A DNA stretch of 47,580 nt from an uncultured Lachnospiraceae bacterium. Lineage in GTDB: Bacteria > Bacillota > Clostridia > Lachnospirales > Lachnospiraceae. The position numbers and the translations under genes were made by a program. The notes below the pieces were generated by a model. The model saw only the letters and a list, made by a program, of their open reading frames with translations, made no database searches and had not been told where the DNA came from. Location of the stretch: assembly GCA_900317825.1 (NCBI GenBank), contig ONIH01000014.1:1-47580 (forward strand). The letters run 5' to 3'. Numbering within the stretch: position 1 is the first letter of the stretch; each line of letters opens with the position of its first letter. Positions 1 through 8,426 of this stretch are shown in pieces.

Positions 1-59
1 ATGACTGTCACCGTGGCATACGGGATATACTTTTTGTTAAGGCAGAGTGCTATATTCAT
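1..59 (-). CDS. Start of a glycosyltransferase family 8-like protein (partial)
   Basis: An ATG lies 1 nt after the stop codon of the upstream AICAR transformylase and opens a frame that runs off the window edge. The visible 19 residues begin MNIALCLNKKYIPYATVTV. This resembles the first beta strand of GT8 glycosyltransferases, which often start MNIxLxxDxxYxPYxxVxxxS. No Shine-Dalgarno sequence precedes it, so translational coupling to the upstream gene is possible. The call rests on 19 residues only. It could also be a chance open frame. Confidence 0.45.
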   Translation of the reverse strand, partial: MNIALCLNKKYIPYATVTV

Positions 60-60
60 A

Positions 61-1242
61 TTAGTGATGGAAGAGTCTGATACCGGTAAATGACATTACC
101 ATATCGTACTTATCGCAGGTAGCTATGACATTATCGTCACGGATAGAGCCGCCCGGCTCAGCGATATATTTAACGCCTGACTTATGAGCTCTTTCGATAT
201 TGTCTCCGAATGGGAAAAATGCATCGGAGCCCAAAGTAACGCCTGTATTCTTATCAAGCCATGCACGCTTCTCTTCTTTCGTGAATACGTCAGGACGCTT
301 TGTGAATACGTTCTGCCAGGAGCCGTCTGCCAAGAGATCTTCGTATTCGTCTCCGATATAGAGGTCGATGGCATTGTCCCTGTCGGCTCTGTGTACGTCT
401 TCCTTGAACGGAAGGTCTAATACCTTCGGGCACTGACGGAGCCACCAGTTGTCGGCTTTCTGACCAGCGAGCCTCGTGCAGTGGATACGTGACTGCTGAC
501 CGGCTCCTATTCCTATAGCCTGTCCATTCTTTACGTAGCAGACTGAATTACTCTGCGTGTATTTAAGAGTGATCATCGAGATAGCAAGGTCACGCTTTGC
601 GGCATCGGGAAGGTCTTTATTCTTTGTTACGATATTATCAAAGAAATCAGGTCCTATATGTAGCTCATTTCTTCCCTGCTCGAAGGTAACTCCGAATACC
701 TGCTTCTTCTCTATCTGTGCCGGAACGTAATTCTCATCGATCTGTATTACGTTATAGTTTCCCTTCTTCTTGTTCTTCAGGATCTCAAGAGCTTCAGGCT
801 CATATCCAGGAGCGATGACTCCGTCTGATACCTCACGCTTTATGATCTTTGCAGTAGGCACATCGCAGACATCTGATAAAGCGATAAAATCTCCGAATGA
901 AGACATACGGTCTGCGCCTCTTGCTCTGGCATAGGCATTTGCAAGCGGAGAAAAATCCATATCCATATCATCTACCCAGTAGATTTTTCTCTCTACATCT
1001 GATAATGGGAGGCCTGTGGCTGCTCCTGCCGGTGATACATGCTTAAATGAGGTGGCAGAGGCAAGTCCTGTGGCTTTCTTCATCTCAGATACCAGCTGCC
1101 AGCCGTTTAAGGCATCGAGAAAGTTGATATAGCCAGGGCGGCCGTTAAGGACAGTGACAGGAAGGTCACTTCCGTCTTCCATGTAGATCCTTGATGGCTT
1201 CTGATTAGGGTTACAGCCGTATTTTAATTCAAATTCTTTCAA
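61..1242 (-). CDS. Stand-alone AICAR transformylase (PurH C-terminal domain)
   Basis: Transfers a formyl group from 10-formyl-tetrahydrofolate to AICAR, the penultimate step of de novo IMP synthesis. The 393-residue product corresponds only to the transformylase half of PurH; the cyclohydrolase half is absent. The catalytic Lys-His pair is visible at about residues 67-68 (SFKHVSPAG). The best start is TTG at 1242, because AAAGGAGA lies just upstream and homology begins at LKEFELKYG. Longer readings would run into the preceding cyclohydrolase gene. Its neighbour at 1256-1972 supplies the missing IMP cyclohydrolase activity, so the two genes together replace bifunctional PurH. Confidence 0.9.
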   Translation of the reverse strand: MKEFELKYGCNPNQKPSRIYMEDGSDLPVTVLNGRPGYINFLDALNGWQLVSEMKKATGLASATSFKHVSPAGAATGLPLSDVERKIYWVDDMDMDFSPLANAYARARGADRMSSFGDFIALSDVCDVPTAKIIKREVSDGVIAPGYEPEALEILKNKKKGNYNVIQIDENYVPAQIEKKQVFGVTFEQGRNELHIGPDFFDNIVTKNKDLPDAAKRDLAISMITLKYTQSNSVCYVKNGQAIGIGAGQQSRIHCTRLAGQKADNWWLRQCPKVLDLPFKEDVHRADRDNAIDLYIGDEYEDLLADGSWQNVFTKRPDVFTKEEKRAWLDKNTGVTLGSDAFFPFGDNIERAHKSGVKYIAEPGGSIRDDNVIATCDKYDMVMSFTGIRLFHH

Positions 1243-1255
1243 AAGTGGTCTCCTT

Positions 1256-1972
1256 TCATTTATTCTTATTGACAATTCTTGTCTCATATCTGCCTGTAGC
1301 GATGTCGATGTAGCGGACAAAAAGTGAGACTTTGTTGTCAGCGTTCAGGTTTGTCCAGACGAGATCAGTAAATGAATCGATGTCACCTGTGATGTCGACC
1401 GGGGTTGGTTCACCCTCGAATGAAGGGAGCGGGTTGCCATCGCCTATGTAGGTGTGGATGAAACGTCCCTCTCCTGCCTTCGGCTTGTCGTATGAGAAAG
1501 TGTATCTGTCCGTGCACGACGGATCCATTCTGTCGCTTTTAAGGATAGACATCTGATATGAGAATTCACCGTTCTCTATATGCATATCAGCCGATATACG
1601 AGGTGTATAGTTCGGCTCATCCGGTTCGAATTCACGACTTCTTAAGGACTGCTCAAAAGTCAGGCCATTTTTTAAACCGTCAAATACTGTATCTGTCTGG
1701 TCTCCATTTGTGACGATAGTATCATTTCCGAGAACCCTGACTGGTGCATAGATGATAAGCGATGGATCCTCGAGCTTTGAAGGATCAAAGGCCTCTGTCC
1801 TAATGCCCTCATCCTCTGCTTCTTTAAAAATACGGTTTCTCGAATTTACGGATCTTCCCATGATAAAATACGCAGTTACCGCGTACTTTCCATCCTGTGA
1901 TCTTCCAACTACAATACCCCTTCCAGGATAGGTATTTGTATTTAATTCATTTGCAAGTGATCTTAATTCCAT
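1256..1972 (-). CDS. IMP cyclohydrolase, PurO-like family
   Basis: Expected to close FAICAR to IMP, the last step of purine synthesis. The 238-residue protein begins MELRSLANELNTNTYPGRG and carries the YPGRGI and YAPVRVLG stretches I associate with the PurO-like (archaeal-type) IMP cyclohydrolase family. It does not resemble the PurH N-terminal domain. It lies between an NCS2 purine permease and the stand-alone transformylase, with gaps of about 15 nt, which supports one purine transcription unit. The assignment comes from recalled family features plus context. Confidence 0.8.
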   Translation of the reverse strand: MELRSLANELNTNTYPGRGIVVGRSQDGKYAVTAYFIMGRSVNSRNRIFKEAEDEGIRTEAFDPSKLEDPSLIIYAPVRVLGNDTIVTNGDQTDTVFDGLKNGLTFEQSLRSREFEPDEPNYTPRISADMHIENGEFSYQMSILKSDRMDPSCTDRYTFSYDKPKAGEGRFIHTYIGDGNPLPSFEGEPTPVDITGDIDSFTDLVWTNLNADNKVSLFVRYIDIATGRYETRIVNKNK

Positions 1973-1987
1973 TTTTCCTCCAATAGC

Positions 1988-3370
1988 TTATCTCGGGATA
2001 AATATATACTTCAGTACAAAGAGCACTGCGAGGATATACATGAGCACCGTGACTTTTTTCTTCTCTTTCATGAAGCAGTTGCAGATCGTGTTGATGACTA
2101 CATAAGAGATGATACCGATCGAGATACCCTCTGAGATGCTGTAGAACATCGGCATTGCGATAACAGCCATATATGCAGGAATAGCTTCACGGTAATCGTT
2201 GAAGTCGATCTTAAGGATTGATGAAAGCATTAAGAATCCTACGAATACAAGTGCCGGTGAAGTAGCAAATCCAGGGATTGCTGTAAATATAGGTGAGAAG
2301 AACATAGCTACAAGGAACATAAGTCCCGTCGTAACTGAGGTAAGACCTGTACGTCCGCCTGCACCTACACCTGAAGCTGACTCTACAAAGGTAGTAGTTG
2401 TTGAAGTACCAAATACCGCACCAACTGAAGTAGCGCAGGCATCAGCTAAAAGAGCTCCTTTAATATGAGGCAGCTTTCCGTTCTGATCGAGGAAGCCGGC
2501 CTTTTCAGAGCATCCTACAAGAGTTCCGATAGTATCAAAGATATCTACGAAAAGGAATGAGAATACGACAACGATGAAGTTGAATACTCCCTTATCGTTC
2601 ATTGTGGAAAATCCTTTGAAGCACTGTCCGAAGGTATTTCCGAATCTTGAGAAATCAGTAAATACACCTGACGGGAATGCTGAATAGAATCCGTTCTTAG
2701 GATCTGGTACATAGATACCGCAGGCCTGGAATATCATACCAAGGATCCAGGTAGCGATGATACCGATAAGAACAGCTCCGGTAATTCCTTTGATATAGAG
2801 AATTGATACGATCATAAGACCGATAAGGGCAAGTAAGGCGAATGAACCGGCCTGGTGCCAGTTCGCTCTGAAGTCTACATATGTGACAAAAGTAGAATCT
2901 GAATTTGCTATGAGCTTTCCGTCCTGAAGACCTATGAAAGCCACGAAAAGTCCGATGCCTGCTGAAACACCTTTTTTCAGTGTAGACGGTATCGCGTTAA
3001 AAATAGCTTCACGGACATTTGTCAGTGAAAGAATGATAAAGATACCACCTTCGATAAATACGGCTGCAAGAGCTACCTGCCAGCTGTATCCCATATTCTG
3101 ACAGACTGTATATGCGAAAAATGCATTGAGTCCCATTCCTGGCGCAAGTGCGAACGGGTAATTAGCCATGAATGCCATGCAAAGAGTACCAAAGCAGGAG
3201 GCAAGGCAGGTGGCAATAAGAATAGCTGTCGAGTCCATACCGGTGCTCGAGAGTATATTCGGGTTTACAGCGAGAATGTACGCCATTGTCATAAATGTAG
3301 TAAAGCCGGCCATCAGCTCGGTCTTTACATTGGTTCCGTTTTCTTTCAGGTGGAATGTCTTTTCCAGCAT
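1988..3370 (-). CDS. NCS2-family (AzgA/PbuG-like) purine permease
   Basis: Integral membrane protein of 460 residues, probably importing hypoxanthine, guanine or adenine with protons. The N-terminus (FHLKENGTNVKTELMAGFTTFMTMAYILAVNPN) is typical of AzgA/PbuG-type permeases, and many hydrophobic segments follow. The motif near TSTTTTFVESASGVGAGGRTG (about residues 320-340) matches the conserved substrate and ion segment of this family. It heads the purine group and has a good promoter at 3405-3433. There is no room for a purine riboswitch in the short leader, so control by such an element is unlikely. Confidence 0.9.
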   Translation of the reverse strand: MLEKTFHLKENGTNVKTELMAGFTTFMTMAYILAVNPNILSSTGMDSTAILIATCLASCFGTLCMAFMANYPFALAPGMGLNAFFAYTVCQNMGYSWQVALAAVFIEGGIFIILSLTNVREAIFNAIPSTLKKGVSAGIGLFVAFIGLQDGKLIANSDSTFVTYVDFRANWHQAGSFALLALIGLMIVSILYIKGITGAVLIGIIATWILGMIFQACGIYVPDPKNGFYSAFPSGVFTDFSRFGNTFGQCFKGFSTMNDKGVFNFIVVVFSFLFVDIFDTIGTLVGCSEKAGFLDQNGKLPHIKGALLADACATSVGAVFGTSTTTTFVESASGVGAGGRTGLTSVTTGLMFLVAMFFSPIFTAIPGFATSPALVFVGFLMLSSILKIDFNDYREAIPAYMAVIAMPMFYSISEGISIGIISYVVINTICNCFMKEKKKVTVLMYILAVLFVLKYIFIPR

Positions 3371-3404
3371 TTTAATTAAATCCCTTCTATTGCAGATTTA
3401 TAAA

Positions 3405-3433
3405 ATAATATCAGTTTCCCTTGATCTCTTCAA
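3405..3433 (-). promoter_or_regulatory. Sigma-A-type promoter for the purine permease group
   Basis: On the minus strand, TTGAAG (3428-3433) and TATTAT (3405-3410) are separated by 17 nt, placed about 35 nt before the permease ATG. The -35 box lies in the 3' end of the preceding lysine-rich protein gene. Confidence 0.55.
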
Positions 3434-3968
3434 AGACTGGTCTTGTCAGCTTATAGATGTCATTTGCCTTTTTCTGGACTTTGAAGCTTCTGGTAAGGGC
3501 TATATTGTACTCGTTCTTGTCAGCTGATTCTGAAACAGCCTTATAGAGTCTGGCGTATTCGATAGCCTTGAGTCCTGCTGGCTTTACAGCGTCTTTAAGT
3601 TTGCTCTTCTGCTCGTCTGTCAGATTCGTAGAAGGCTTCTTATCAGCTTTCTTTTTATCTGTATCTTGAGCCTTCTTTGCTGCCTGAGCAAATGCGTTTC
3701 TGGCTTTCTTTAATACGTCTGGAGAGATCTTAGCGCTCTTTTCGTCCTTTTTCTCAGGCTCAGCCTTTTTTTCAGGAGCAGCAGGCTTTTCAGATTTTTT
3801 CTCGGGAGAAGCATCTTTTTCAGCCTTGTCTAAGATGCTGTTTATCTGTACCGGAAGCTTTGTCGGATCTCCGGTGATAAAGAGTACAGCGTCTCCATCA
3901 GCACCTTTTTCAATTTCTCTGACGCCCTCCGCGCCTACGCTCTTGTAATCAATGATGTACACTTTCAT
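3411..3968 (-). CDS. Lysine-rich protein with PIN-like N-terminus, unknown function
   Basis: I do not recognise this 185-residue protein as a whole. Residues 1-45 (MKVYIIDYKSVGAEGVREI..., then DAVLFITGD) resemble the first strand-helix-strand of small PIN/NYN-like nucleases that start with a DYENV motif. Here the E/N positions read K/S, so catalysis is doubtful. Residues about 50-110 form a linker very rich in Lys, Glu, Ala and Pro. Residues about 115-185 look helical and basic. There is no signal peptide or membrane segment. An ATG with AAGGAG about 10 nt upstream sets the start. It is flanked by glnN and the purine group, with no clear functional link. Confidence 0.6.
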   Translation of the reverse strand: MKVYIIDYKSVGAEGVREIEKGADGDAVLFITGDPTKLPVQINSILDKAEKDASPEKKSEKPAAPEKKAEPEKKDEKSAKISPDVLKKARNAFAQAAKKAQDTDKKKADKKPSTNLTDEQKSKLKDAVKPAGLKAIEYARLYKAVSESADKNEYNIALTRSFKVQKKANDIYKLTRPVFEEIKGN

Positions 3969-3991
3969 AATACATGAACTCCTTGATATGA

Positions 3992-4056
3992 TTTATTTGA
4001 AAACAACGCTAATACTATACCCTAATTCAGCAAAAAATAAAAGCTTTATTTGAAAA
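3992..4056 (-). repeat. Two exact copies of TTTTCAAATAAA around a -10-like TATAGT
   Basis: On the minus strand, TTTTCAAATAAA occurs at 4045-4056 and again at 3992-4003, 53 nt apart start to start, close to five helical turns. A TATAGT hexamer at 4014-4019 lies between them, upstream of the lysine-rich protein gene. The arrangement resembles a pair of operators flanking a promoter. No convincing -35 box was found, and the region is AT-rich, so chance is possible. Confidence 0.35.
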
Positions 4057-4092
4057 AAAGCCATTTGTCCTTGAATAGAAATCTGTTAAAGC

Positions 4093-4123
4093 TAAAAAAG
4101 CCGGACTGGTATTGCCAGCCCGG
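4093..4123 (-). terminator. Rho-independent terminator after glnN
   Basis: On the minus strand a 9-bp stem (CCGGGCTGG pairing with CCAGTCCGG, one G-U) with a 5-nt loop occupies 4101-4123. A run of six T follows at 4094-4099. It lies about 40 nt after the glnN stop codon. Confidence 0.85.
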
Positions 4124-4160
4124 TGTATTGTGATTTCTTTTTCCAAAATATAAATTCTTA

Positions 4161-6254
4161 TTACTGAACCGAATAGAGAAGTTCTCCGTATGTAGGATAT
4201 GGCCAGAGCTCGTGAGGTACGCGGCTTTCAAGTTCGTCGATAACCTCACGCAGTGAATCCATATCAGGAAGGATCGTATATCTGTTGTAAGAAGCGAGTT
4301 CCTTTACATCATCCATATCGTCTTCCTTAGCAATATCGGCATCGAGCTTCTGCAGTCTGTCATAGAGGACTTCAACCATATCAGCAGCCTGCTGTAAGAG
4401 CTTCTCTTCTACTCTTGTAGGGATGCCGGTTCCTGTAGCCTTCATATCGTTTATAGTATTTGCAAGGAACTCCTCATAGCGGAGTGCTGCTCCGATGATC
4501 TCGTCCTTGGTCATATCTGAAAGCGTCTGGGCTTCGATATTGATCTGCTTGTAATAATTCTCAAAGCTGATCTCATATCTCGAACGGATCTCTGTCTCTG
4601 TATATACCTTATTCTTTGTAAATACTTCGATAGATTCAGGCTCGACAAATGCCTCTGTAGCTTCTACAGTAGAAGGAAGGTTCCTAAGGCCTCTCTTTTC
4701 AGCCTCCTTTACCCAGTCTTCTGAATATCCGTTTCCTTCGAAGATGATCCTCTTATGATCTGTCAGATGCTTTCTGACGAGATCTGAAAGAGCAGAATCG
4801 AAATCGGCTGCCTTCTCAAGCTCATCGGCATACTCGCTTAATACCTCAGCGACTATAGTATTAAGAACTATATTCGGAGATGCGATAGAAGCATTTGAGC
4901 CGAGAGAACGGAATTCGAATTTATTTCCTGTGAATGCGAACGGGCTTGTTCTGTTACGGTCTGTAGTATCCTGCGGGATATGAGGAAGGACTGTAGCGCC
5001 GATCGACATCATCTTCTTGCTCTTGTCTGTATAGTCGGTTCCATCGATTATCGACTTTATGACATTGTCAAGCTCATCACCTACATATACAGAGATGATG
5101 GCTGGAGGTGCCTCGTTGGCGCCGAGTCTGTGATCATTTCCGGCAGAAGCTACTGAGAATCTCAGAAGTCCCTGATACCTGTCAACAGCCTCTATAACTG
5201 CTGTAAGGAACAGAAGGAACTGGGCATTCTGTGACGGCGTATCGCCTGGCTCTAAGAGATTCTTTCCTGTATCTGTAGAAAGAGACCAGTTATTATGCTT
5301 ACCTGAACCATTTACTCCGTCGAACGGCTTCTCATGCAGCAGGCAATGCATATGGTGTTTCTTAGCGACTGTCTTCATCAGCTCCATTGTCAGCTGGTTA
5401 TGGTCAGTAGCTATATTCGTTGTTGAAAAAATAGGAGCAAGCTCGTGCTGAGCAGGTGCCACCTCGTTGTGCTCGGTCTTTGCGAGGATACCGAGTTTCC
5501 ATAGCTCATTGTCGAGGTCTTTCATGAATTCCTTGACACGCGGCTTGATCTGTCCAAAATAGTGGTCATCAAGCTCCTGGCCCTTTGGAGGCTTATTTCC
5601 GAAAAGAGTACGTCCAGTGTAGAGAAGGTCTGGTCTCTTTCTATATACATCCTCATCGATAAGGAAATACTCCTGCTCAGGTCCTACTGTAGTGATGACT
5701 CTCTTGGTCTCTGTATCGCCAAAGAGTCTTAGAACTCTTACAGCCTGCTTATCAAGAGCCTGCATAGAACGCAGAAGCGGTGTCTTCTTGTCGAGAGCTT
5801 CTCCTGAATAAGAGCAGAATGCTGTAGGGATGCAGAGCGTATCTTCCTTGATGAAAGCATAGCTTGTCGGATCCCAGGCTGTATATCCTCTTGCCTCATA
5901 TGTATCACGGAGCCCGCCTGACGGGAAAGATGAGGCATCCGGCTCACCTTTTACGAGCTCTTTTCCTGAGAACTCCATCAGAACTTTTCCACCGTCTACA
6001 GGTGAAATGAATGAGTCATGCTTCTCTGCTGTGACTCCTGTCATAGGCTGGAACCAGTGCGTGAAATGTGTAGCTCCGTTCTCTAAGGCCCAGTTCTTCA
6101 TAGCTTCAGCCACGACATTTGCCATGTCGAGCTGTAAGTGACTGCCTTCTTTGATCGTCTTCTGAAGTGCCTTGTAGATATCTTTCGGAAGGCGCTGCTT
6201 CATAGCCTCGTCGTTAAATACCTTACTTCCAAAGATCTCGGGTACGTTTACCAT
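4161..6254 (-). CDS. glnN: Glutamine synthetase type III
   Basis: ATP-dependent ligation of ammonium to glutamate. The 697-residue length matches the large GSIII (GlnN) class rather than the 440-470 residue GSI enzymes. Visible features are the start [15 protein letters not shown], the segment [19 protein letters not shown] in the catalytic core, the EVAPAQHE stretch, and [11 protein letters not shown] near the nucleotide site. The chosen ATG at 6254 has GAAAGGAGAAAG upstream; a reading from 6329 would overlap asnB and is less likely. It follows asnB by 25 nt with no promoter seen between, so both are probably transcribed together for nitrogen assimilation. Confidence 0.95.
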   Translation of the reverse strand: MVNVPEIFGSKVFNDEAMKQRLPKDIYKALQKTIKEGSHLQLDMANVVAEAMKNWALENGATHFTHWFQPMTGVTAEKHDSFISPVDGGKVLMEFSGKELVKGEPDASSFPSGGLRDTYEARGYTAWDPTSYAFIKEDTLCIPTAFCSYSGEALDKKTPLLRSMQALDKQAVRVLRLFGDTETKRVITTVGPEQEYFLIDEDVYRKRPDLLYTGRTLFGNKPPKGQELDDHYFGQIKPRVKEFMKDLDNELWKLGILAKTEHNEVAPAQHELAPIFSTTNIATDHNQLTMELMKTVAKKHHMHCLLHEKPFDGVNGSGKHNNWSLSTDTGKNLLEPGDTPSQNAQFLLFLTAVIEAVDRYQGLLRFSVASAGNDHRLGANEAPPAIISVYVGDELDNVIKSIIDGTDYTDKSKKMMSIGATVLPHIPQDTTDRNRTSPFAFTGNKFEFRSLGSNASIASPNIVLNTIVAEVLSEYADELEKAADFDSALSDLVRKHLTDHKRIIFEGNGYSEDWVKEAEKRGLRNLPSTVEATEAFVEPESIEVFTKNKVYTETEIRSRYEISFENYYKQINIEAQTLSDMTKDEIIGAALRYEEFLANTINDMKATGTGIPTRVEEKLLQQAADMVEVLYDRLQKLDADIAKEDDMDDVKELASYNRYTILPDMDSLREVIDELESRVPHELWPYPTYGELLYSVQ

Positions 6255-6279
6255 TTTCTTTCTCCTTTCAGTTTTCAGG

Positions 6280-7878
6280 TTAAAATCCAGAAGCTCCGTA
6301 GTTCTTAAGAACTCGTGCGCTCGGGTCATCTACATCACAGTTCTCCCAATTCTTGTTAGGCATCCAGTATGCCGGGATCATCTGTGCCTGTCCTGGATAA
6401 TATTTTTCAAAAAGATCTCTGTAGAGCAGGGATTCTTTTGTGAACGGCACCGGTGCGCCGCCCTGTTTTCCATAGGCGACTGCTTTTTTCTTAAACTCCT
6501 CATCTGTATAAACTGTCTCTGCGTACTCCTTGATATCGTCTACCATTGAATGGCCGACTGCATCTGAGAAGGCTGCCTTCTCGCGGAAAAGTAAGTCATG
6601 CGGCAGATAGTCAGTTCCTTCAAACGCATGGCGGAGGAGGTACTTTCCCTTGTTATACTTATTCATCTTAAGCTCCGGGTTAATGCTCATGACATAGCTG
6701 GCAAAGTCTAAGTCTCCGAACGGCACTCTGGCCTCCATCGACCAGGTAGATATACATCTGTCTGCTCTTAAGACATCATAGAAATACAGCTCGTGAACTC
6801 TCTTCTCTGCCTCCTTCTGGAACTCCTCTGCGTTCGGAGCGTAGTCTGTGTACTTGTATCCGAAGAGCTCGTCTGATATCTCTCCGGTAAGGAGCACCCT
6901 GATATCACTCTGCTCATGGATTGCCTTACAGCATAAGTACATTCCCATGCTGGCTCTTATCGTAGTGATGTCGTAGGTACCAAGCTCTGCTATGACTTCT
7001 TCAAGGGAACTGATGACTGTGTCACGGTCGATGATCACTTCGTGGTGATCTGATCCTATATAGTCAGCTGCCTCCTTTGCGTACTTTAGATCGATAGCGT
7101 CTTTTTTCATTCCGATGGCGTAGGTCTCTATTGGCTTACCCAGGAGCTTTTGGGAGATAGCACAGACAAGCGATGAATCAAGTCCTCCAGAAAGAAGGAA
7201 ACCTACAGGAGCATCTGCGTCGAGTCTCTTATCTACAGCAGTGATAAGTCTCTCTCTAATGCCTGCACAGATATCATCGATACTTCCCTTTATATATTCG
7301 TGTCTTGCTGAGATATCTCTGTAAAGAGTGAACTTTCCGTCCTTGTAATAGTAGCCAGGAGGAAAAGCTATGATCGTCTTTACCAGTCCGACCAGATCCT
7401 TTGCTTCGCTCGCAAAGACTATCTTCTGGCTGTCATCATATCCATAGAAAAGTGGTCTTATGCCGAACGGGTCTCTGGCAGCTATAAGTGTATCTGCCTT
7501 TGCGTCATAGATGACACAGGCAAACTCTGCATCGAGACGCTTGAACATCTCCGTCCCGTACTTCTCATACATCGGCAGAAGGATCTCACAGTCACTGTCA
7601 CTTTTAAAGATATATCCCTCTTTTTCAAGGATTTCCTTTTCTTTTCTGAATCCGTATAGCTCACCGTTGCAGACAACTGCGTTTTCATTCAGCACGAAAG
7701 GCTGCATGCCTTCCGGAGTGAGCCCCATGATAGAAAGTCTCTGGAACCCGAGTCTCTTTTTTCCGAAGTCCATTATCCTCTCATCGTCAGGACCTCTGGA
7801 ATGTGTCTTTGCGAAATGCTCCCTGAATGAAGCATCGGATATATCTGTCATATCCTCTACTGCCATGATAGAACACAT
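6280..7878 (-). CDS. asnB: Asparagine synthetase B (glutamine-hydrolysing)
   Basis: Makes asparagine from aspartate, glutamine and ATP. Residues 1 to about 190 form a class II amidotransferase domain with nucleophile Cys2 (MCSI; most relatives read MCGI) and the SRGPDDE and FNGELYG-like (VVCNGELYG) substrate segments. The synthetase domain follows, with the PP-loop LLSGGLDSS at about residues 230-238. At 532 residues it fits the E. coli AsnB-like class. The promoter and leader hairpin upstream (7915-8009) suggest regulated transcription. glnN follows immediately and would regenerate the glutamine that AsnB consumes. Confidence 0.95.
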   Translation of the reverse strand: MCSIMAVEDMTDISDASFREHFAKTHSRGPDDERIMDFGKKRLGFQRLSIMGLTPEGMQPFVLNENAVVCNGELYGFRKEKEILEKEGYIFKSDSDCEILLPMYEKYGTEMFKRLDAEFACVIYDAKADTLIAARDPFGIRPLFYGYDDSQKIVFASEAKDLVGLVKTIIAFPPGYYYKDGKFTLYRDISARHEYIKGSIDDICAGIRERLITAVDKRLDADAPVGFLLSGGLDSSLVCAISQKLLGKPIETYAIGMKKDAIDLKYAKEAADYIGSDHHEVIIDRDTVISSLEEVIAELGTYDITTIRASMGMYLCCKAIHEQSDIRVLLTGEISDELFGYKYTDYAPNAEEFQKEAEKRVHELYFYDVLRADRCISTWSMEARVPFGDLDFASYVMSINPELKMNKYNKGKYLLRHAFEGTDYLPHDLLFREKAAFSDAVGHSMVDDIKEYAETVYTDEEFKKKAVAYGKQGGAPVPFTKESLLYRDLFEKYYPGQAQMIPAYWMPNKNWENCDVDDPSARVLKNYGASGF

Positions 7879-7914
7879 AAGTAACCTCTTTTCTTTTCCT
7901 GTTTTCAGACAAAG

Positions 7915-7953
7915 AAAAAGGCGCCACGAACTCCAAATGAAGTTCGCGGCACC
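7915..7953 (-). terminator. Terminator-like hairpin in the asnB leader (possible attenuator)
   Basis: A 13-bp stem with two G-U pairs joins 7941-7953 to 7920-7932 across an 8-nt loop, extended by an AAAG/CTTT pair at its base. On the minus strand it is followed by a T-rich tract starting at 7919. Because it sits downstream of the asnB promoter and upstream of the asnB start, it would end transcripts before asnB, or attenuate them, rather than simply end yajC. No competing antiterminator was proven by eye. Confidence 0.7.
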
Positions 7954-7971
7954 TTTGCCGTTCGTCTTAAG

Positions 7972-8009
7972 TTGTAAAAAAGTATAGGCTTTTACAATGC
8001 TTTTGTCAA
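7972..8009 (-). promoter_or_regulatory. asnB promoter with overlapping palindromic operator candidate
   Basis: On the minus strand, TTGACA (8004-8009) and TATACT (7981-7986) are separated by 17 nt, a near-consensus promoter. An exact inverted repeat, TTGTAAAA (7990-7997) and TTTTACAA (7972-7979) with a 10-nt centre, brackets the -10 box. A protein bound there would block polymerase. The promoter lies directly after yajC. Confidence 0.75.
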
Positions 8010-8013
8010 GACT

Positions 8014-8364
8014 TTATTTTGATTTTTTTTCGGTAGTCTCTTCCTTTGCTGCGTCCTCCGGCTTCTCGACAGCTGCAATGGCTGACTTCTGCATCGGGAT
8101 ACGGCAGTTCTTGTTTGAGCCGAACTCTACGATGATAGTGTCCTCATCGATATCGATGACTACTCCGTAGAAGCCACTTGTAGTAAGCACTGTATCACCT
8201 ACTGCGAGTGCATTCATAAGAGCGTTCTTCTTCTTTGTCTCTTTCTGCTGCGGACGGATCATCAGGAAATACATGAATACGAAAAGTATCACGATCCATA
8301 AGATCATCACAAGTCCACCGCCGCCCTGGCTGCTCGTCTTACTGAGAAAAATCGGGTTTAACAT
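8014..8364 (-). CDS. yajC: Preprotein translocase subunit YajC
   Basis: Small accessory subunit of the Sec translocase holo-complex. The 116-residue protein has one membrane segment at about residues 18-36 (LVMILWIVILFVFMYFLMI), then the family signature RPQQKETKK, then a small domain with GDTVLTTSGFYGVV. The C-terminal tail is rich in Lys and Glu. AGGAGGC lies 5 nt before the ATG. It has its own promoter candidate and follows tgt, a common yajC neighbour. secD/secF are not visible here. Confidence 0.93.
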   Translation of the reverse strand: MLNPIFLSKTSSQGGGGLVMILWIVILFVFMYFLMIRPQQKETKKKNALMNALAVGDTVLTTSGFYGVVIDIDEDTIIVEFGSNKNCRIPMQKSAIAAVEKPEDAAKEETTEKKSK

Positions 8365-8397
8365 TTTTGCCTCCTAAAACATCAAAAAATTTCTTCT

Positions 8398-8426
8398 ATT
8401 TTACCTAATTAGCCTGTGTTTAGCAA
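8398..8426 (-). promoter_or_regulatory. Promoter candidate for yajC
   Basis: On the minus strand, TTGCTA (8421-8426, over the tgt stop codon) and TAAAAT (8398-8403) have a 17-nt spacer. The yajC ATG is about 35 nt downstream. Confidence 0.5.

Noticed and set aside
1988-3370. Purine riboswitch before the permease
   Set aside because: There are only about 40 nt between promoter and ATG, too short for a 65-70 nt purine aptamer.
3168-3527. Plus-strand frames inside known genes, e.g. 3168-3527, 17564-17968 and 31808-32611
   Set aside because: They lie opposite well-recognised genes and have no ribosome sites or family-like motifs.
7879-8013. Glutamine riboswitch or T-box in the asnB leader
   Set aside because: The leader is too short for a T-box and lacks the GGAAGUAGG-like core of the glnA motif that I know.
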